DNA from: Trichosphaerium sp. ATCC 40318
Lineage: Eukaryota; Discosea; Flabellinia; Trichosidae
Direction of reading: 5' to 3'
Assembly (NCBI GenBank): GCA_038496445.1
Contig: JALMLS010000571.1
Span: forward strand, 83,191 to 147,190
Length of the DNA: 64,000 bases
Part shown: positions 34,734 through 46,490 of the stretch, in pieces
Numbering within the stretch: the first letter of the stretch is position 1
Layout of the letters: each line of letters opens with the position of its first letter
The notes under the pieces: generated by a model
Told to the model about the DNA's origin: nothing
Database searches by the model: none
Seen by the model: only the letters and a program-made list of their open reading frames with translations
Program-made: the position numbers and the translations under genes

Positions 34734-35497
34734 TTAATAAAAGCAAAGTGTATGTAAAATTGGCAGCTCGTTATTTTGTTCAAACTCCTCAACAAGATCA
34801 TCAATGTTGTCACGCCATTCGTCATCGCAATGCATGATCTGTTGCAGACAAATTAATTTATTGCACTTGTAAAATGCTTGGTTGTCACACGTGTAAAACC
34901 AAAATAGTAACCAACTTGAGCGTACCAATTCTAAAAGTGTGTGGCAGTGCTTAGCGCCGATGGCAGCATCTGAATGGTTATCTGGCGTCTCCACGTTCAA
35001 AACATTGACTGGTTTATCTCCGTCTCCGTCGTTTCGCTTATTGAGCTCTATGTTGCGTTACGTTATGCCCAAAGTGGTAGCAGTGCAAGTGTACCGTGTA
35101 CTACAATGTCAAAAACACGTTCTTCAAAAGTAACAATGATGTCGAATTCGCTCTGCTCGTCCTGAAATCGCTCTGGTCCCTTTTTAATGGCGCTATTACG
35201 TTGTAACATTTGCAATAAGCCTTTTTCCGTGTAACTACGTCTATTTAGCATCAAATGTTAACTTACTGGCGCGTACAAGCGTTTATCAGCTGCTTGGAGC
35301 TCATCGTGCATGTGTTGGTATGATGTACCAAATGGATAGACATGAGGAGTGTTAATACTCTTCCCAGGCAATTTAATATGCGTATTAGTCCCGTAGGACT
35401 TTATTGTATTAAATCCTTTGCGGTTGAGAAGCTCGTGGGCAGCCATTGACCTATTTTGGTTTGAGGCGCATACAACCGCAATTGCCAACTCGCTCAT
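34734..35497 (-). CDS. SSU72: RNA polymerase II CTD phosphatase SSU72
   Basis: The first exon encodes MSELAIAVVCASNQNRSMAA, containing the CX5R catalytic motif (CASNQNR), and continues HELLNRKGFNTIKSYGTNTH, IKLPGKSINTPHVYPFGTSY. Later exons give GLLQMLQRNSAIKKGPERFQ, DIIVTFEERVFDIVV, VNVLNVETPDNHSDAAIGA and DNIDDLVEEFEQNN. SSU72 removes phosphate from Ser5 of the polymerase II tail and acts with the cleavage and polyadenylation machinery. All catalytic and structural blocks are present, so the enzyme should be active. Confidence 0.96.
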
Positions 35498-35675
35498 GCT
35501 GTTCTTGAAGAATGATTGTTTTGCGATTGTTGTTCAATCAAATAAAAATAAAGACCAAAAGGAAAAAAAACCAACTTTATTTTTTACAAGGAATAGTGTG
35601 CAAGTATGTATAGCTAATGAGAGTGTTTACCTTTTTCGAATATAGGTCGGGTGCTGTACTTTTGATAGCATGGCG

Positions 35676-36967
35676 CTACTTTTCAGGAGGTACGACATTT
35701 ACCATGATTTGAGACTTCATGCTCTGTATCAGTGGAAGTGTCAAGTCTAGATTTTTGGACCTATCGCAGATTTGTTAGCACTGTTGTGGTTACTATAGAG
35801 TGGGTACCAGCTATCATGCTTCCATGCCGCTGAGCGTTTTAGTTTTCTGTCTTCCATATCCTTGTAATGCCTTCAATATGAAAGTGAGTGTTTGGCGAAA
35901 AACTCGAACGGCAACGTACCAAAGGTGCCATACTGTATTTAATGGCCCAATCTCAGAGAACCTACATTCAATTAATGAGTTGAGGGGTGGCCTAAATAGT
36001 AAAGAAGCGTACCATGCTCCAACAGGTTTGGCGTACTTGCCTCGCACGCTTAGCCCTTCTTTCCAGTGTTCCTATTTGAACCGTGTTAACAATCCTCCTC
36101 CGCTTGACAATAAGGTAATGGTGTACCTGCCATATCCACACTTTACCAGGTTGTAGCGTATACGTTCTTAATTCAAAGATACCTACACATGGTCACGTGT
36201 TTGTTACCAGTCAATCACCAATTAAAACCGTTTTGTTATCAACTATTACTTCAAGGGCGTACCTCCCTCTGGGGCATCTTCTGCTGTAGGCCAGTAAGGG
36301 AATGACTGCGAAATGATATTGTGTTGCTGGCGTATTAAAGGTCTTATTTTGTTTACTAGTTTTTGCCATTCAGGGTCGCTGTCTAGCTGTTTCCTTACAT
36401 CCACTTGGTGCTTGTAGTTGTCGTATTCCCTGGCGACACATTAGGGAACCAACAGTATACCGAGTATACAGCCTCTAACGGCCCATATACATTCAGTGAG
36501 GCGTAGTAATAACCGTTGGCATAAAAAATGAAGTGGATTTGACATGTTTTGTCTCTAGCCTAACGTACGTACCATATATGAACCAATTGGTGTGGGTCGT
36601 CGCCCATCAAGTTCCTCCAAAAGCCAATACAACGGGAAACTTGCTAAAGTAGAATTACAACGCACTGAGAAGTTAACGGTTTGTACCCTTCGTTTAGGCA
36701 CTGCTTGGTTGTTTAATCTGTGCATGTATAAGGTGGAGGGGTAGTATTTAGTGCGTACTCGATGTATTCTGCCCAACGTTCAGATTTGATAGTGGAGAAG
36801 CGCATTTCATACACACGTTCATCTATTTGCTTCTCTTCCGCAGACTTCCAATCTTTTATTAGCGAGTCGCTCAAACTCAGCCAAGACGACTTGTTACGCG
36901 CAGAATTTGTAGTGCGCGGTTTTTTTACATAACAAGAGCGCGACGAGGCGCAAGTGAAGCGGAGCAT
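35676..36967 (-). CDS. NIPSNAP-family mitochondrial protein
   Basis: The N-terminus is presequence-like (MLRFTCASSRSCYVKKPRTT). The first family block is VYEMRFSTIKSERWAEYIEY. The middle contains EYDNYKHQVDVRKQLDSDPE, WQKLVNKIRPLIRQQ and SQSFPYW. The second half has FSEIGPLNTVWHLW joined to YKDMEDRKLKRSAAWKHDSW and the end LTLPLIQSMKSQIMVNV. These match NIPSNAP1-3, which have two ferredoxin-like repeats and act in mitochondria, including as mitophagy signals in animals. The exons between PYW and FSEIG are poorly resolved. I considered but did not see any other domain. Confidence 0.8.
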
Positions 36968-37168
36968 TGGACTTTTTGATTTTAATTGAATTTCACAACA
37001 ATGATGACTTAAAGCAAGGTACAAAATTCTGTGTCAATGCAACTCAACTCTTGTTGTTTTATTGGCTAACGTGTTTTCTCAAAACGCTACTAACATTTAT
37101 TCATTTTTGTACTCTTCTTTAAGCAGGTTTCGCCTAAGCGCTCGTTATTGCGTTAACTTTGTTCATAC

Positions 37169-38084
37169 TTACTGTTTGAGATAGTGCGCAATGTCATCTA
37201 CATCAAAGTTGTATCCCAAGTCATCGGTGATGCGCAAGAGGCTCGCTTGTAGAGTGCCGTCTTTATATACTATCATGGCAGGTAGACCTACTTTGTCGAA
37301 GGTGGCGATTGCATCCGTCGCCAGAATGGTCCCAAACTTGACTTGAATGTATCTGTTGCTAAAGTTAACGCGTGTTAAAGGCACTGCAATAACGTACTCT
37401 TGTGCTAATTCTTTGATGCATTCTTCCAATCGCATGGAAGGCCTATTGGACTAGTCCACGTCAGGAATAGGTAGTTTGACGGATTAAGACGAAGCACGCT
37501 TACCTCATCGCGTAAATGTACAATTACAAGGCCAGAAGAACCACCCTCTTATCTTGTCAGTAATGGCTACTATTTACAAGACGGATTTTACGCGCACCAT
37601 CCACAAAATCAGGAAAGGAGTTTCGTTCAGCAATTGTAAAGAGCTCACCAAATGTATCTTTTTTCTCCCTGTTGCCAACTCATGAGTATTTATGTGTCGT
37701 ACAAAAACTTGTAATTACTGTTGTTGTCTCATTTGTTTCAGTCTCATAAGCCTCAGGCGCCTCAAAACCGCCTCGTCATCCTCATCAACGTCATCTGAAG
37801 GGTCAACAGTAACCAATTGTTTTGTGATGGCGGCCATCGTCTGCTTTCGCTCTGCTTCCATGTCCCTTATCATATCCTCCTACACAAGGTCATCAACAGC
37901 AGTAAATTGTAAAAAAAGCACCTTCGCCTCTTTATAGTCCGCCAATACGCCCTTGATACCGGTGTTATGTTCTGTGACGCCATCTCTAACTGTAATGGAG
38001 TACTAGAATGTGTAAGCACTATTTATAAACATAGTAACGCAAATAGCGTACAGTAGGCTCGTTTGGCTCGTTTGTAGGTTCCAT
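37169..38084 (-). CDS. PDCL: Phosducin-like protein
   Basis: The start at 38084 gives MEPTNEPNEPT, followed by HNTGIKGVLADYKEAKEDMI, RDMEAERKQTMAAITKQL and an acidic run before AVLRRLRLMRLKQMRQQQ. The C-terminal thioredoxin-like domain has LEECIKELAQEYVIAVPLTR, VNFSNRYIQVKFG, VGLPAMIVYKDGTLQASLLR and DVDDIAHYLKQ. The TGIKGVLxDYK motif and the helical N-terminus fit phosducin-like protein 1, a cofactor of the CCT chaperonin in assembling G-protein beta-gamma dimers. Thioredoxin CxxC cysteines are absent, as in the family. The part between about 37500 and 37700 is only loosely spliced. Confidence 0.85.
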
Positions 38085-38254
38085 GATCGCTGTTGTACCG
38101 AAAAAGCAACGCTACTTAAGCCACCCAACTTGCTCGTACACAAAAGTGGTCACACCGCATCAACGTCAGTATTAACGAAGGTATTTTTATTTAACGTTTT
38201 TTTTACAAAGGAAAAAAAAGTTGATTGCCCTTTTGGTAGATTTGCAGCATCAAG

Positions 38255-39280
38255 TTAAACGTGAGCAGCCAAATCTTTGAACTAAGAAAAAGAGTAAGGA
38301 TTGCAAACAAGTACGATAGTTTTGCCATACCTTGAGCTTGATGATCAACACAGCAAACTCTTCAGGATCGAGCTCTCCATTGCCATCGTCATCGGCATCT
38401 TTGAATAGCTTTTGAGCTTCTTCCTTTGAAGCACCCTTCAAGAATGTTATAAAAAACCCCATAAACCTGCAGCACGGTGCATGTAATGGAACGTACGCCA
38501 ACACCCATCCATGGAAGTTTTTCATAGAGTTCTTCAAAGTCGAGTGCGCCATCACCGCTTGTATCAGCATCCGCAAAGTGAACAATTGAGAACCTGAAGA
38601 AGACTAGTCCACCAACCAATCCAAGGTAACTTGAATAAAAGACAGGTGAGACCAACATGATAGATAGACAAACGCGTGGAAACAGTGCACGTACGTGAAT
38701 TTGCCAGTATTTTCTCTGTCGCACATGATGGCCAAGTACTTGTACGTTTGCTCATGATCAAAGTTGTATCCAAGCGCTTTCCAGGCGTCCTCTGTCTTTG
38801 CACGAGGGGCTGAATCGCTACCTCCAGAAACTGCTGCAAATGCGTTCTAAACCCTCCTTCAGTCACAAAACCAGCAATATTGAGGGCTTGAACGAGGTGG
38901 ATCACTGTTTACCCACACTCGGCAAACCCGACAATCAAAAAAAGTTACCTTTGCCTCAGTAAGCATTGCAATTGTATCCAAGTACAATGGGTATGGAAAT
39001 GGAGCGGCTGTAACGCGAATAAGAATTATAAAGTGGCCAGTCCAATTTTACCTGGGTCGGGTGTTCCAGACATGAGCGTGCGTAGGTTGTCCAATAGCTT
39101 GCCCTCAATAGGGAAACCCGCATTAGCAAGAACTTTACCAAGGTCGTTACCCTACAAAATGTTGGTTCACGAGAAATTACGATAGAGGGCACATACAGGA
39201 ATAGCACCTTCAGTTTTAAGGTCAAGTTTTTTGAATATTTCGGTTAGTTCGCCAACGCGCTCTGCAGTGAGGAGTGGTGC
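38255..39280 (-). CDS. EF-hand calcium-binding protein, 5' end not resolved
   Basis: Exons give LLTAERVGELTEIFKKLDLK, DLGKVLANAGFPIEGKLLDN, FAAVSGGSDSAPRAKTEDAW, KALGYNFDHEQTYKYLAIMC and RENTGKFT. Two canonical calcium loops follow: DADTSGDGALDFEEL and DADDDGNGELDPEEF. The stop is at 38255 after KDLAAHV. The first two hand-like regions have lost loop residues, so probably only the C-terminal pair binds calcium. It resembles calmodulin-like or calcyphosin-like sensors but cannot be assigned further. The first exon lies somewhere between 39280 and 39740 and was not found; no ATG there extends well in frame. Confidence 0.65.
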
Positions 39281-39740
39281 TATTTGGGTAAGTAATCACA
39301 TGAATTTTCGTGTTTTACCTGGTGCGTCTTGTGTTTCTGCCTAAAGACTGTGTTAGTTGTCACAAATACAAAGGTTAAACGTGTACCATTGTTGTTTTGG
39401 TGCTTGCAGTACTGGTTACAAAAAAGGAGTGGCTTAACGCGTAAATTAGCGCTACTTGTCAGTGTTTTGTGTAAAACAACTTTACCAAAATTGCTGGTCT
39501 TGTTTTTGTAACTTGTGGGCAAAACTAACGGACTGCACAAAGAGTAGGCACCAAACAAAGGGTTTGCTGGCCAGTGAGGGACGTTTGGATCCTGTTTTTT
39601 TCTCGTATAGCGAGACGACGCTATTTGCCTTAGGGTTCACGTTGCAACATCACCAAGACACAAACCGGCAATTTACCAATCTATATTAGTTTACAATACT
39701 TACAGTAAGAACCACAGCGCCTCTAGGCTTGTGTGGCGTT

Positions 39741-42700
39741 TAAATTTTCTTTAGTTTTGCATCTTGAACGAACGACGACAAGACAGCATTGCGCGTTCGT
39801 TTAATTTTAATTTTAAATACGGGACTCTCCATAGCAGCCCGCTCTGCGTTTAGTACTAATGACACAAGTCAGCCTTGCCAATATGGTTTCAAAAGGGTGG
39901 GAAATTGCGTACTTTTAGTGAGTAAGAACCGGCGAAAATCTTTGCCCTTTGCGAAAATGGGTTTCTTTGGAAGCTTTGGGCCAAACGGTCGGACCTACAA
40001 AGGTGTTAGACGCAAGCTACAGGGACATTGATTATGTACCCCTTGTTTACTGGCAACTGCGACCTTATATCTCAGCTCACCGTCCTTGGTGTAGCAGACG
40101 GATACTATAATAAAGACATCTACGAGGAACGTGATGTTAGTTAATAAAGACAAATAGCAACAAGCTGCAATGGCATTGTCTTTGCTACATACGTATAAAA
40201 TTGGACGTGAGGAGAGTTGGGTCGAATCGATCACCGGCCTCCATGAATACTACAACGACGATATCATTGCCAATGTGTCTCTGCTCTCTTGTTAGAACTT
40301 ATGGTGTACGGGGAGGGGAGGCAACGTACCTTTTTGCCTACTTGTTGTGCATCCTTTGGATTGAACGGCAACATCGTAGACACATGAAACATCACTTTGT
40401 AGTGCATAAATTTTGTGAAAACGGACTCTGTACCAGTCCTGTCCTCTGTCATTGGCAACAAAAGTTAATGATAAATCAGCACCAATCAGGAAAACAAAAA
40501 AAAGTGAATACCCTTGACATCAAGGCCGGCTTTGAAGTCGTTCCATCCCAATAACCGTATTCTTGTACCAATACACTCCAAAAATTCGTCCAAAAGTCGA
40601 CTGTCATCTATTTCGGGTAAGATTAAATCGCAGCTTATTAATGAAAGGTCAGTACTGTTGCCATAGAACTCATTCTCGGTCGTCTGACCTTCTTTAACGA
40701 CGAGCACACCAATTTTTATATTTGTTTCTGACTACAAGGCAAAGTTATGACAAGGTAGTAGTACTAGGTCAGGTAATAAGGACGGTACCATGTCATTCTC
40801 AAATTTTACAAGCTTGTTCTCTAGCTCTAAACACCAGTTGGTCATTATTGTCAAAGGGTCATGTAAATGGGGAACGCACGCGGATCAAACATTTTGTATA
40901 GTTTCATAGAGGCGTATTTGTCTCCTAGATCCTACAATACAGTGTTAATAATGGCCACTTGTACCACTTTTATTGAAGATTCAGGTCGTACTCTTTTGAT
41001 ACAAGATATAGCATCTCGCAACTTTAATTGTGTAGGAACAAACAACCACAACTCACCCTGTCTGTGCTTTAGAATTTTTCGAAAAAAATATGGGTGTTTA
41101 TTACCTCCCCTGTTCTCACTAAGACTCGCGTGTTTGCCACCCGTTGTTCATCTGGTTTCTCTATGGATATAAGGACCACTTTGTTGGGACCATCAACACC
41201 GCCAATGTTGTAGTGAGGCTCTATTCATGATAACGTTAGAAGTGATCTGCTAATCATTTGCAGCAACTAAAACATGCACGTGCTATCTTTGAAGTGCTGC
41301 GCGTAGTATTTTTCAGCCATGTCGTCCTCTTCGATGTTTAACCAATTCATTTGCTCCTTCAATAGCAGTCAGTGAGGTCACAGCAGTAACCAAGGACCGA
41401 ACGCACTTTCAAGTTTGTAGTTCTGTCTCCGAGTTCCACATTCATGCTTGTGTCCGAGGGGTATATCAATGGTGCTGCAGACGCACTTAATTTGTACTCT
41501 TCGATAGTTTGTGGAATAGGTATCGTTCTGAGAAGTTAGGCAAAAAAAAAAATAACAGCGAATAAAAGTATCTTACTTTGTTATAATCTCACTCAGCTTG
41601 TTGATGGCGGTTGGGTGTTTGATAATAAAGCTATTGATACGTCTCTTCTTTTTGCCTAGATCCAAATCATCCCAATTGGCGACAGACGCTTTCGGATCCT
41701 TTGCAAAAAAAAAAAATGAATAAAAATAATTCCAAGTTGCAATGGCTGTGCGACTAACTGCCATCCGACGAAAGAAGAGAAACGCGTACAGGTAGAGTCA
41801 TTGAAGCTACGTTGCTTGGTTTAGGATTACGCCATAGGATGCGTTTTCTTCTGCGCACTGGTGTGACCCTTAAAGTCCGTCGCGCAAACAATTTGTTTAT
41901 ATCTTCTATTGACAATTCTGATTGTTCCAGCTCTTCCATCACTTTTGGTGTATTTTCGAGGTACTCATGTTCAAAAGCCGCGACGACCTGCAAACAACGT
42001 GTTAAAAATATTTTTTAGGCTAAACGGTGTTATTGATCTTAAAGAATACCTGGGTTGTACTGAAGTCCTCCAGAATTTCAACGGGCGGTTCTGTTAATAC
42101 CACGTGCTTTTTATCGTTTTTTTTCGACCTTTTGAACACTTGCGTCAGCTAAACTACCAAATGCAAAAGCCTTACTTTTTGTCGGGAGTACCACTTCGTT
42201 TGTTGTATCTACAGCAACATTGAGAAACAAACTTTTTGGTTTTTTTTTTTTCATTAATTGGTTTTGGGTTAACACGGCAGCCCCACTAATTCAGTTTTCT
42301 TCGTGCACCGTACTTGTTTTTGTCCTTGCCGCGACCTAACTTGCTCGCGTTGCCGTTTGTGTCAGGAAAGCGATGTATACCAGCAATTGAACCTGATCTC
42401 ATTTGTCTGCTGCGTGGTGTTTCTGAATCAAGTCCATTTTTCGTGGGCATCTCGGGCATGGCTTGCGAATTGAATAATTATTTACCCAAATTACAGAGGA
42501 ACTACAAAAAACGTTTTTTACAGAATTATACTTACACCTCATACTGAACATCGACAAGGTTTCGTCATCCGTGTCGCTATCAGAACTATCATCACGTGGT
42601 CCCGTATGTAAGCCTGCGTGACCTCTGGTTAAGAAGTTGCGGCCTTTGAGTTTGTTTCGCCCGCCGCGCACGTATGGAATGCGAATGGCGCTATTTTCTT

Positions 42701-43077
42701 CTTCGTCTGCCAACCCAATTACATTACTACTGCTCCCTTTTGACACAAAATTAGACGCTTTACTGCATGGTATATCCTCGCTGCACCTTCACCAGCTATA
42801 ATGCTACCTTTATGATCCATGGTAGAACCCAACAGTGAATCAGAAAATTAAAATCAGGCAATACAATAAAAAAGACTTTCCTAAACCTTCCTTCAGAGAT
42901 TGCAATTGACCAAGTACAGACTTACATTGTTTGCCTTTTCCTTGTATTTCTTTGAGTTTAGAAGGTATTGCATTGTGTTGCGACAACATGACTGCCTCAC
43001 TTGTTGCGGCATAATTGGCGTACATGTGCTTCGGTAACTGTTTTCAACATTTGGAGTTAAACAAACACGTGTTCCAT
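39741..43077 (-). CDS. Rap-type GTPase-activating protein
   Basis: The C-terminal half is a Rap-GAP domain: KYYAQHFKDS, YNIGGVDGPNKVVLISIEKP, IKIGVLVVKEGQTTENEFYG, FLECIGTRIRLLGWNDFKAG, TGTESVFTKFM, VMFHVSTMLPFNPKDAQQ and the catalytic helix GNDIVVVVFMEAGDRFDP, where the Asn is the catalytic 'thumb' residue. It closes with VRPFGPKLPKKPIFA and a lysine-rich tail ending at 39741. The N-terminal half has a short helical segment (KLKEIQGKGKQCKSVLGQLQ), an Arg/Asp/Ser-rich region and AFEHEYLENTPKVMEEL. It most resembles Rap1GAP/SIPA1 proteins, which switch off Rap1. No PDZ domain is visible. The proposed start (MEH, about 43077) and N-terminal splicing are tentative. Confidence 0.8.
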
Positions 43078-43386
43078 GGTAGTACGCGAACAGCATTCTA
43101 CACGTGATAATATCACGTTTCTTGCTAGAGATTTAGAATTCACAACAGTTGTCTTTAAACGAAAAAACGACAACGAACGAAAAGAGTTGATAAAAAAAGT
43201 GATTACTGAACAAAGTCGTAAATAGTTTTATAAAAACTGTATTAGTTAGTACTGTTTATTAATCTTATCTCAAAATCACAAGCAGCTCGATGGCTGTCTT
43301 TGGTGCGACAACATGTACACTTTAGTTACCCAAGTTTTACAATGGGTAGTGAAGTCAACGAGCAAAAAAGGGTGCACGTTATTATT
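43078..43386. other. Intergenic region, nothing recognised
   Basis: About 300 bases of AT-rich spacer between the Rap-GAP start and the end of the RRM protein gene. It probably holds the Rap-GAP promoter and the RRM gene 3' UTR. No coding stretch or RNA gene is visible. Confidence 0.5.
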
Positions 43387-44613
43387 TTAATAACGGTCGT
43401 CTCTGTAGCTTCTGCTACCACCACCATATCCTCGGTCGCGGTCGCGATCACCACCGTATCCACCTCTTCTATCTAAAGTACAATACTGTCAATTCTTATT
43501 CAAAGGGGTAACTGGAAACATGCGAGCATCGAAGTTGTTTAACCAAAAAAAAACGAAAGATAGCGGTCTATGCTCGGCGTGAAGCCAGGATTTGTAAATG
43601 TCTTTGAGTGTGATATTATGCGTGCGAAGTAAAGGAGCGACGGCAGAGTTTTGATGTGGTTTTTTTGGGCACTTGGCGTGGACTGGGCTTTTTTTTCGAA
43701 ACCGTCTGGCGAGAGCGAGTACGAATGCAAAAGAAGAGTTCACGCTCTGTGCGTTCTGGCATGAAATGGAAATTGTGATTGTTTGAGCTGCTTTTTTTTT
43801 GGGTTTTGGCTTTGCTTTCTCATGGAAGAGGTGAAGTGGAAACTGCATTTTTGGCTGGAGGAAAAGGAGAAGCTGAAATGAGGTTCGTTTGCTCGTATGT
43901 GCTGCGACACGGTTTTTTTTCGTTGCTGAGGCAAAATGTTTTCTGGAGAGATAGAAACGGCATTTTCGTTGCGCATAGTTGTGTATGTAGTAATTCTAAC
44001 CAGAGTATGGAGCTGAGCGACCACCGCTACGTCCACCGTAACCGCCACCGCCGCCACCACCACGGGCTGGACCGCGTGGGCGGGCTGGGTTTACACGGAG
44101 TTCGCGTCCTTGAAAATCGATGCCGTCTGTGTTGCGAATAACCTGTTTAAATGGTGAGTAAAAATAGCAGAAACGAAAAATAATAATTTGTACAAAAAGC
44201 GAAGTAACCAAAAAAAAAAAAACCGATTCTGCTCGTTTTCGCAGACTTCTTACCTTGTCTGTGTCTTGCTTATCGACGTCTACGAAAGCAAAACCACGGG
44301 AACGATCAGTTTCACGGTCGTAGATGACTTTAACTCTATGAATGTCGCCGAAACGTTTGAAGTAATCTTCGAGGTCTTCTTGAGTAGTACTGTAACTCAA
44401 GTTACCAACGTAGAGGGATTGAATTTTTTCGTCGCCTCCCTCTTCGTAACGGCTCTCACCGCGATCGCGATCACCTCCACGGCTTTCACTGCGGTCACCG
44501 TCGCGGCTTTCTCCACGGCTTTCGCTACGTTCAGCGCCACGGCTTTCGCTGCGGTCGGCGTCTTCGTCACCGCCTCTGCTACCGCTGTAATTATCTCTAT
44601 CGTCGTCAGACAT
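43387..44613 (-). CDS. Glycine-rich RRM RNA-binding protein with N-terminal RS/RD repeats
   Basis: The N-terminal 65 residues are built from SESRGGDR-type repeats (DADRSESRGAERSESRGESR). One RRM follows, with RNP2 SLYVGNLSY, EDLEDYFKRFGDIHRVKVIY and RNP1 RSRGFAFVDV, closing with GIDFQGRELRVNPARPRGPA. The C-terminus is glycine-rich (GGGGGGGYGGRSGG) and, after a last intron, RDRDRGYGGGSRSYRDDRY. The architecture is close to SR-like or glycine-rich RNA-binding proteins such as RBMX, CIRBP or Tra2 relatives, which regulate splicing and mRNA fate. Exact orthology is unclear. The last intron is about ten times longer than others in the window. Confidence 0.88.
43473..44000 (-). other. Unusually long intron (528 nt) in the RRM gene
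   Basis: The intron starts GTTAGAATTA after the codons SAPYSG and ends TTGTACTTTAG before DRRGGYGG. Other introns here are about 25-65 nt. It is rich in A runs and CTCT/TTTC patches. I looked for C/D-box and H/ACA snoRNA signals and saw none. Genes for RNA-binding proteins often keep long introns for alternative splicing that controls their own level. Confidence 0.7.
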
Positions 44614-44878
44614 GTGTTTTAAGGTGTTGTGCTTGAGTAAAACTAAAAAATTTGGGGCGTAATTCTAAAAATTTCCACTCAAAAACCTACTGCAATTCAA
44701 AATACTGCTTAAAATCGTTTTTTTTTTTTAATTACAGCGTTGTTACTATTTTACAACAACATCTACAGAGAATGCTTAGCATTCTCTGCCAAATATTTGT
44801 AAGTGTGATCAGGAGCATTCCACTTACGGCAGCGCAGCCCTCCAAGTGTTTCAGCTCGTTCGGAATTGACGGATTGCA

Positions 44879-46394
44879 TTAAACTACCAATGTTTTTAGC
44901 GAGTTTTGTAGCTTTGCAATTTTGAGCAACAACACTTTCAATCCTTGCTTCACTAGCTCGTGTGGCTCAATAGCACCAGTAGTTTCTACGCAAACTAGGC
45001 ATCTATTAGGTTCTCTAAAGACTATATTTTGTCTCATTGACATCCGACGTACACATGAAATGGTTTTTCTTTCTTTTGAGCTTGATCTCATCCTTGTACT
45101 TGCCGACGCGGAGGCATTCTCTAGTACCACTGATTAATGCGGCGCAAACTATGGCGTATTGACATGATTTAATGTGTACCTGCATACAGAACACTGTCGA
45201 GCATTGGCTACTCTTGCAGTGTTGACGCCACCAATGTCTTCAATGTCAAATACGTCTCGTGGACACAATTTTACAAGTTCGTCAGCATCATCACCTGTTA
45301 TTTTGGGTATTTCTACAACTGGTAGTAACTTGTATGTTGCAGTAGAAACAGGTGAAAATTTTGCGTGATCTTTTCCTTGTCCTTTAACAGCGCGTATCTT
45401 GACGTGTATTTTCTACACAAAGTTACATTCTGTGTGGGGTGTTCATATTGGCGTACCATGCCCGGACGCAATTTGGCTATGAGAATATCGTCGTCTACAG
45501 GGCCAGGCTCTGTTAGTGACTCGAAGCGTTCCGTCTAGTTAACGAGGTTATGCAAATGGTGCTAAATACTTGTTCTATTATTGACTTTGTAAATACACTT
45601 ACTTGTTGTTCTGTGAGTGGCTCCCAGGTCAAGTCGCCAGAGTACACCTTAGAGTGTGTAAAGTTGCCGTTCTCATCTTTTTGGTTGGTGCAGGTCACAT
45701 CAAGTACAAATCCCAATGTTTGTCTGTCTGAGATTGGAGTGCCGGGAGGTGGAGGGTAGTCAAATTTTAATGGATTGACATTCAATGGAATTAATCCAAG
45801 CCTATGTTGCGTTAATACATCACATCACCTCTTAGCAGTATGCACCTATGCGCGAGGACCTAAGCTAGGGTTAGATGGGACAATAGAAGGGTGTTGTCAT
45901 GTAGCAAAGTGCAATTACCTCGTCTTGAATTATTGATGAGTTTGCGTGTATCTCTACAATTTCTATTGCCATTGTTGGCACCTACAGATCCTTGGTCAAC
46001 TCAACAAAAAAAAAAAAAGAATGCAATGACACAAACAGGTAAATCTCATACCTCAGCTATCAAAATACGGCGTAATGCGTTTGCGATGGGTGCGTCCACG
46101 CCTATGGTCGCTTAATAACGTTGTTTTAAACACGCGTTGCGTACCAACCAAGTCAAACGATATCTCCTCGTCATTTAAGTCTGTTATTACTATCTGGAGT
46201 TCGCTTTTAAATTTCTCAAGGTTGAAACTGTTGTCCAAATTCAAATATGAGAGCACAGAGTGAGACTCAAGGGTGGATGTCTACTGGCGGTTAGCTTGTT
46301 GCGTTTTGAAGGCAATACGTGCATTTTTTGGTGCTTCATAATCAATTGTTACGTTTTCCTTTTGATCTATTACTCTATCGCGTATTGTAGTCAT
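44879..46394 (-). CDS. POLR1C: RNA polymerases I and III subunit RPAC1 (AC40)
   Basis: Start at 46394 gives MTTIRDRVIDQ, then YEAPKNARIAFKTQQANR. Later exons read SYLNLDNSFNLEKFKSELQI, LGLIPLNVNP, QTLGFVLDVTCTNQKDENGN, THSKVYSGDLTWEPL, KFSPVSTATYKLLPVVEIPK, CPRDVFDIEDIGGVNTARVA and CLVCVETTGAIEPHELVKQG. The fused alpha-like dimerisation domains and the segment VFREPNR...ETTGAIEP match RPAC1 rather than RPB3. It forms the assembly platform with RPAC2 in polymerases I and III. All main blocks are present. Confidence 0.9.
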
Positions 46395-46490
46395 GAACGC
46401 AGCGTATTACTTAAAAAAATGTCAGAATGAACTAGAATTAAGGTAGCGCAATCGCTTAATCTGCTGATCGCTTTACGCGGTTTACAAACT

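Noticed and set aside
39789-40031. Plus-strand open frame of 80 codons
   Set aside because: It is antisense to the Rap-GAP C-terminus (VRPFGPKLPKKP and following exon), which is well supported.
39741-43077. First reading of the region as a Ku70/Ku80-like gene
   Set aside because: The segments TGTESVF, VMFHVSTMLP and GNDIVVVVF are diagnostic for Rap-GAP domains; no vWA or Ku core motifs exist.
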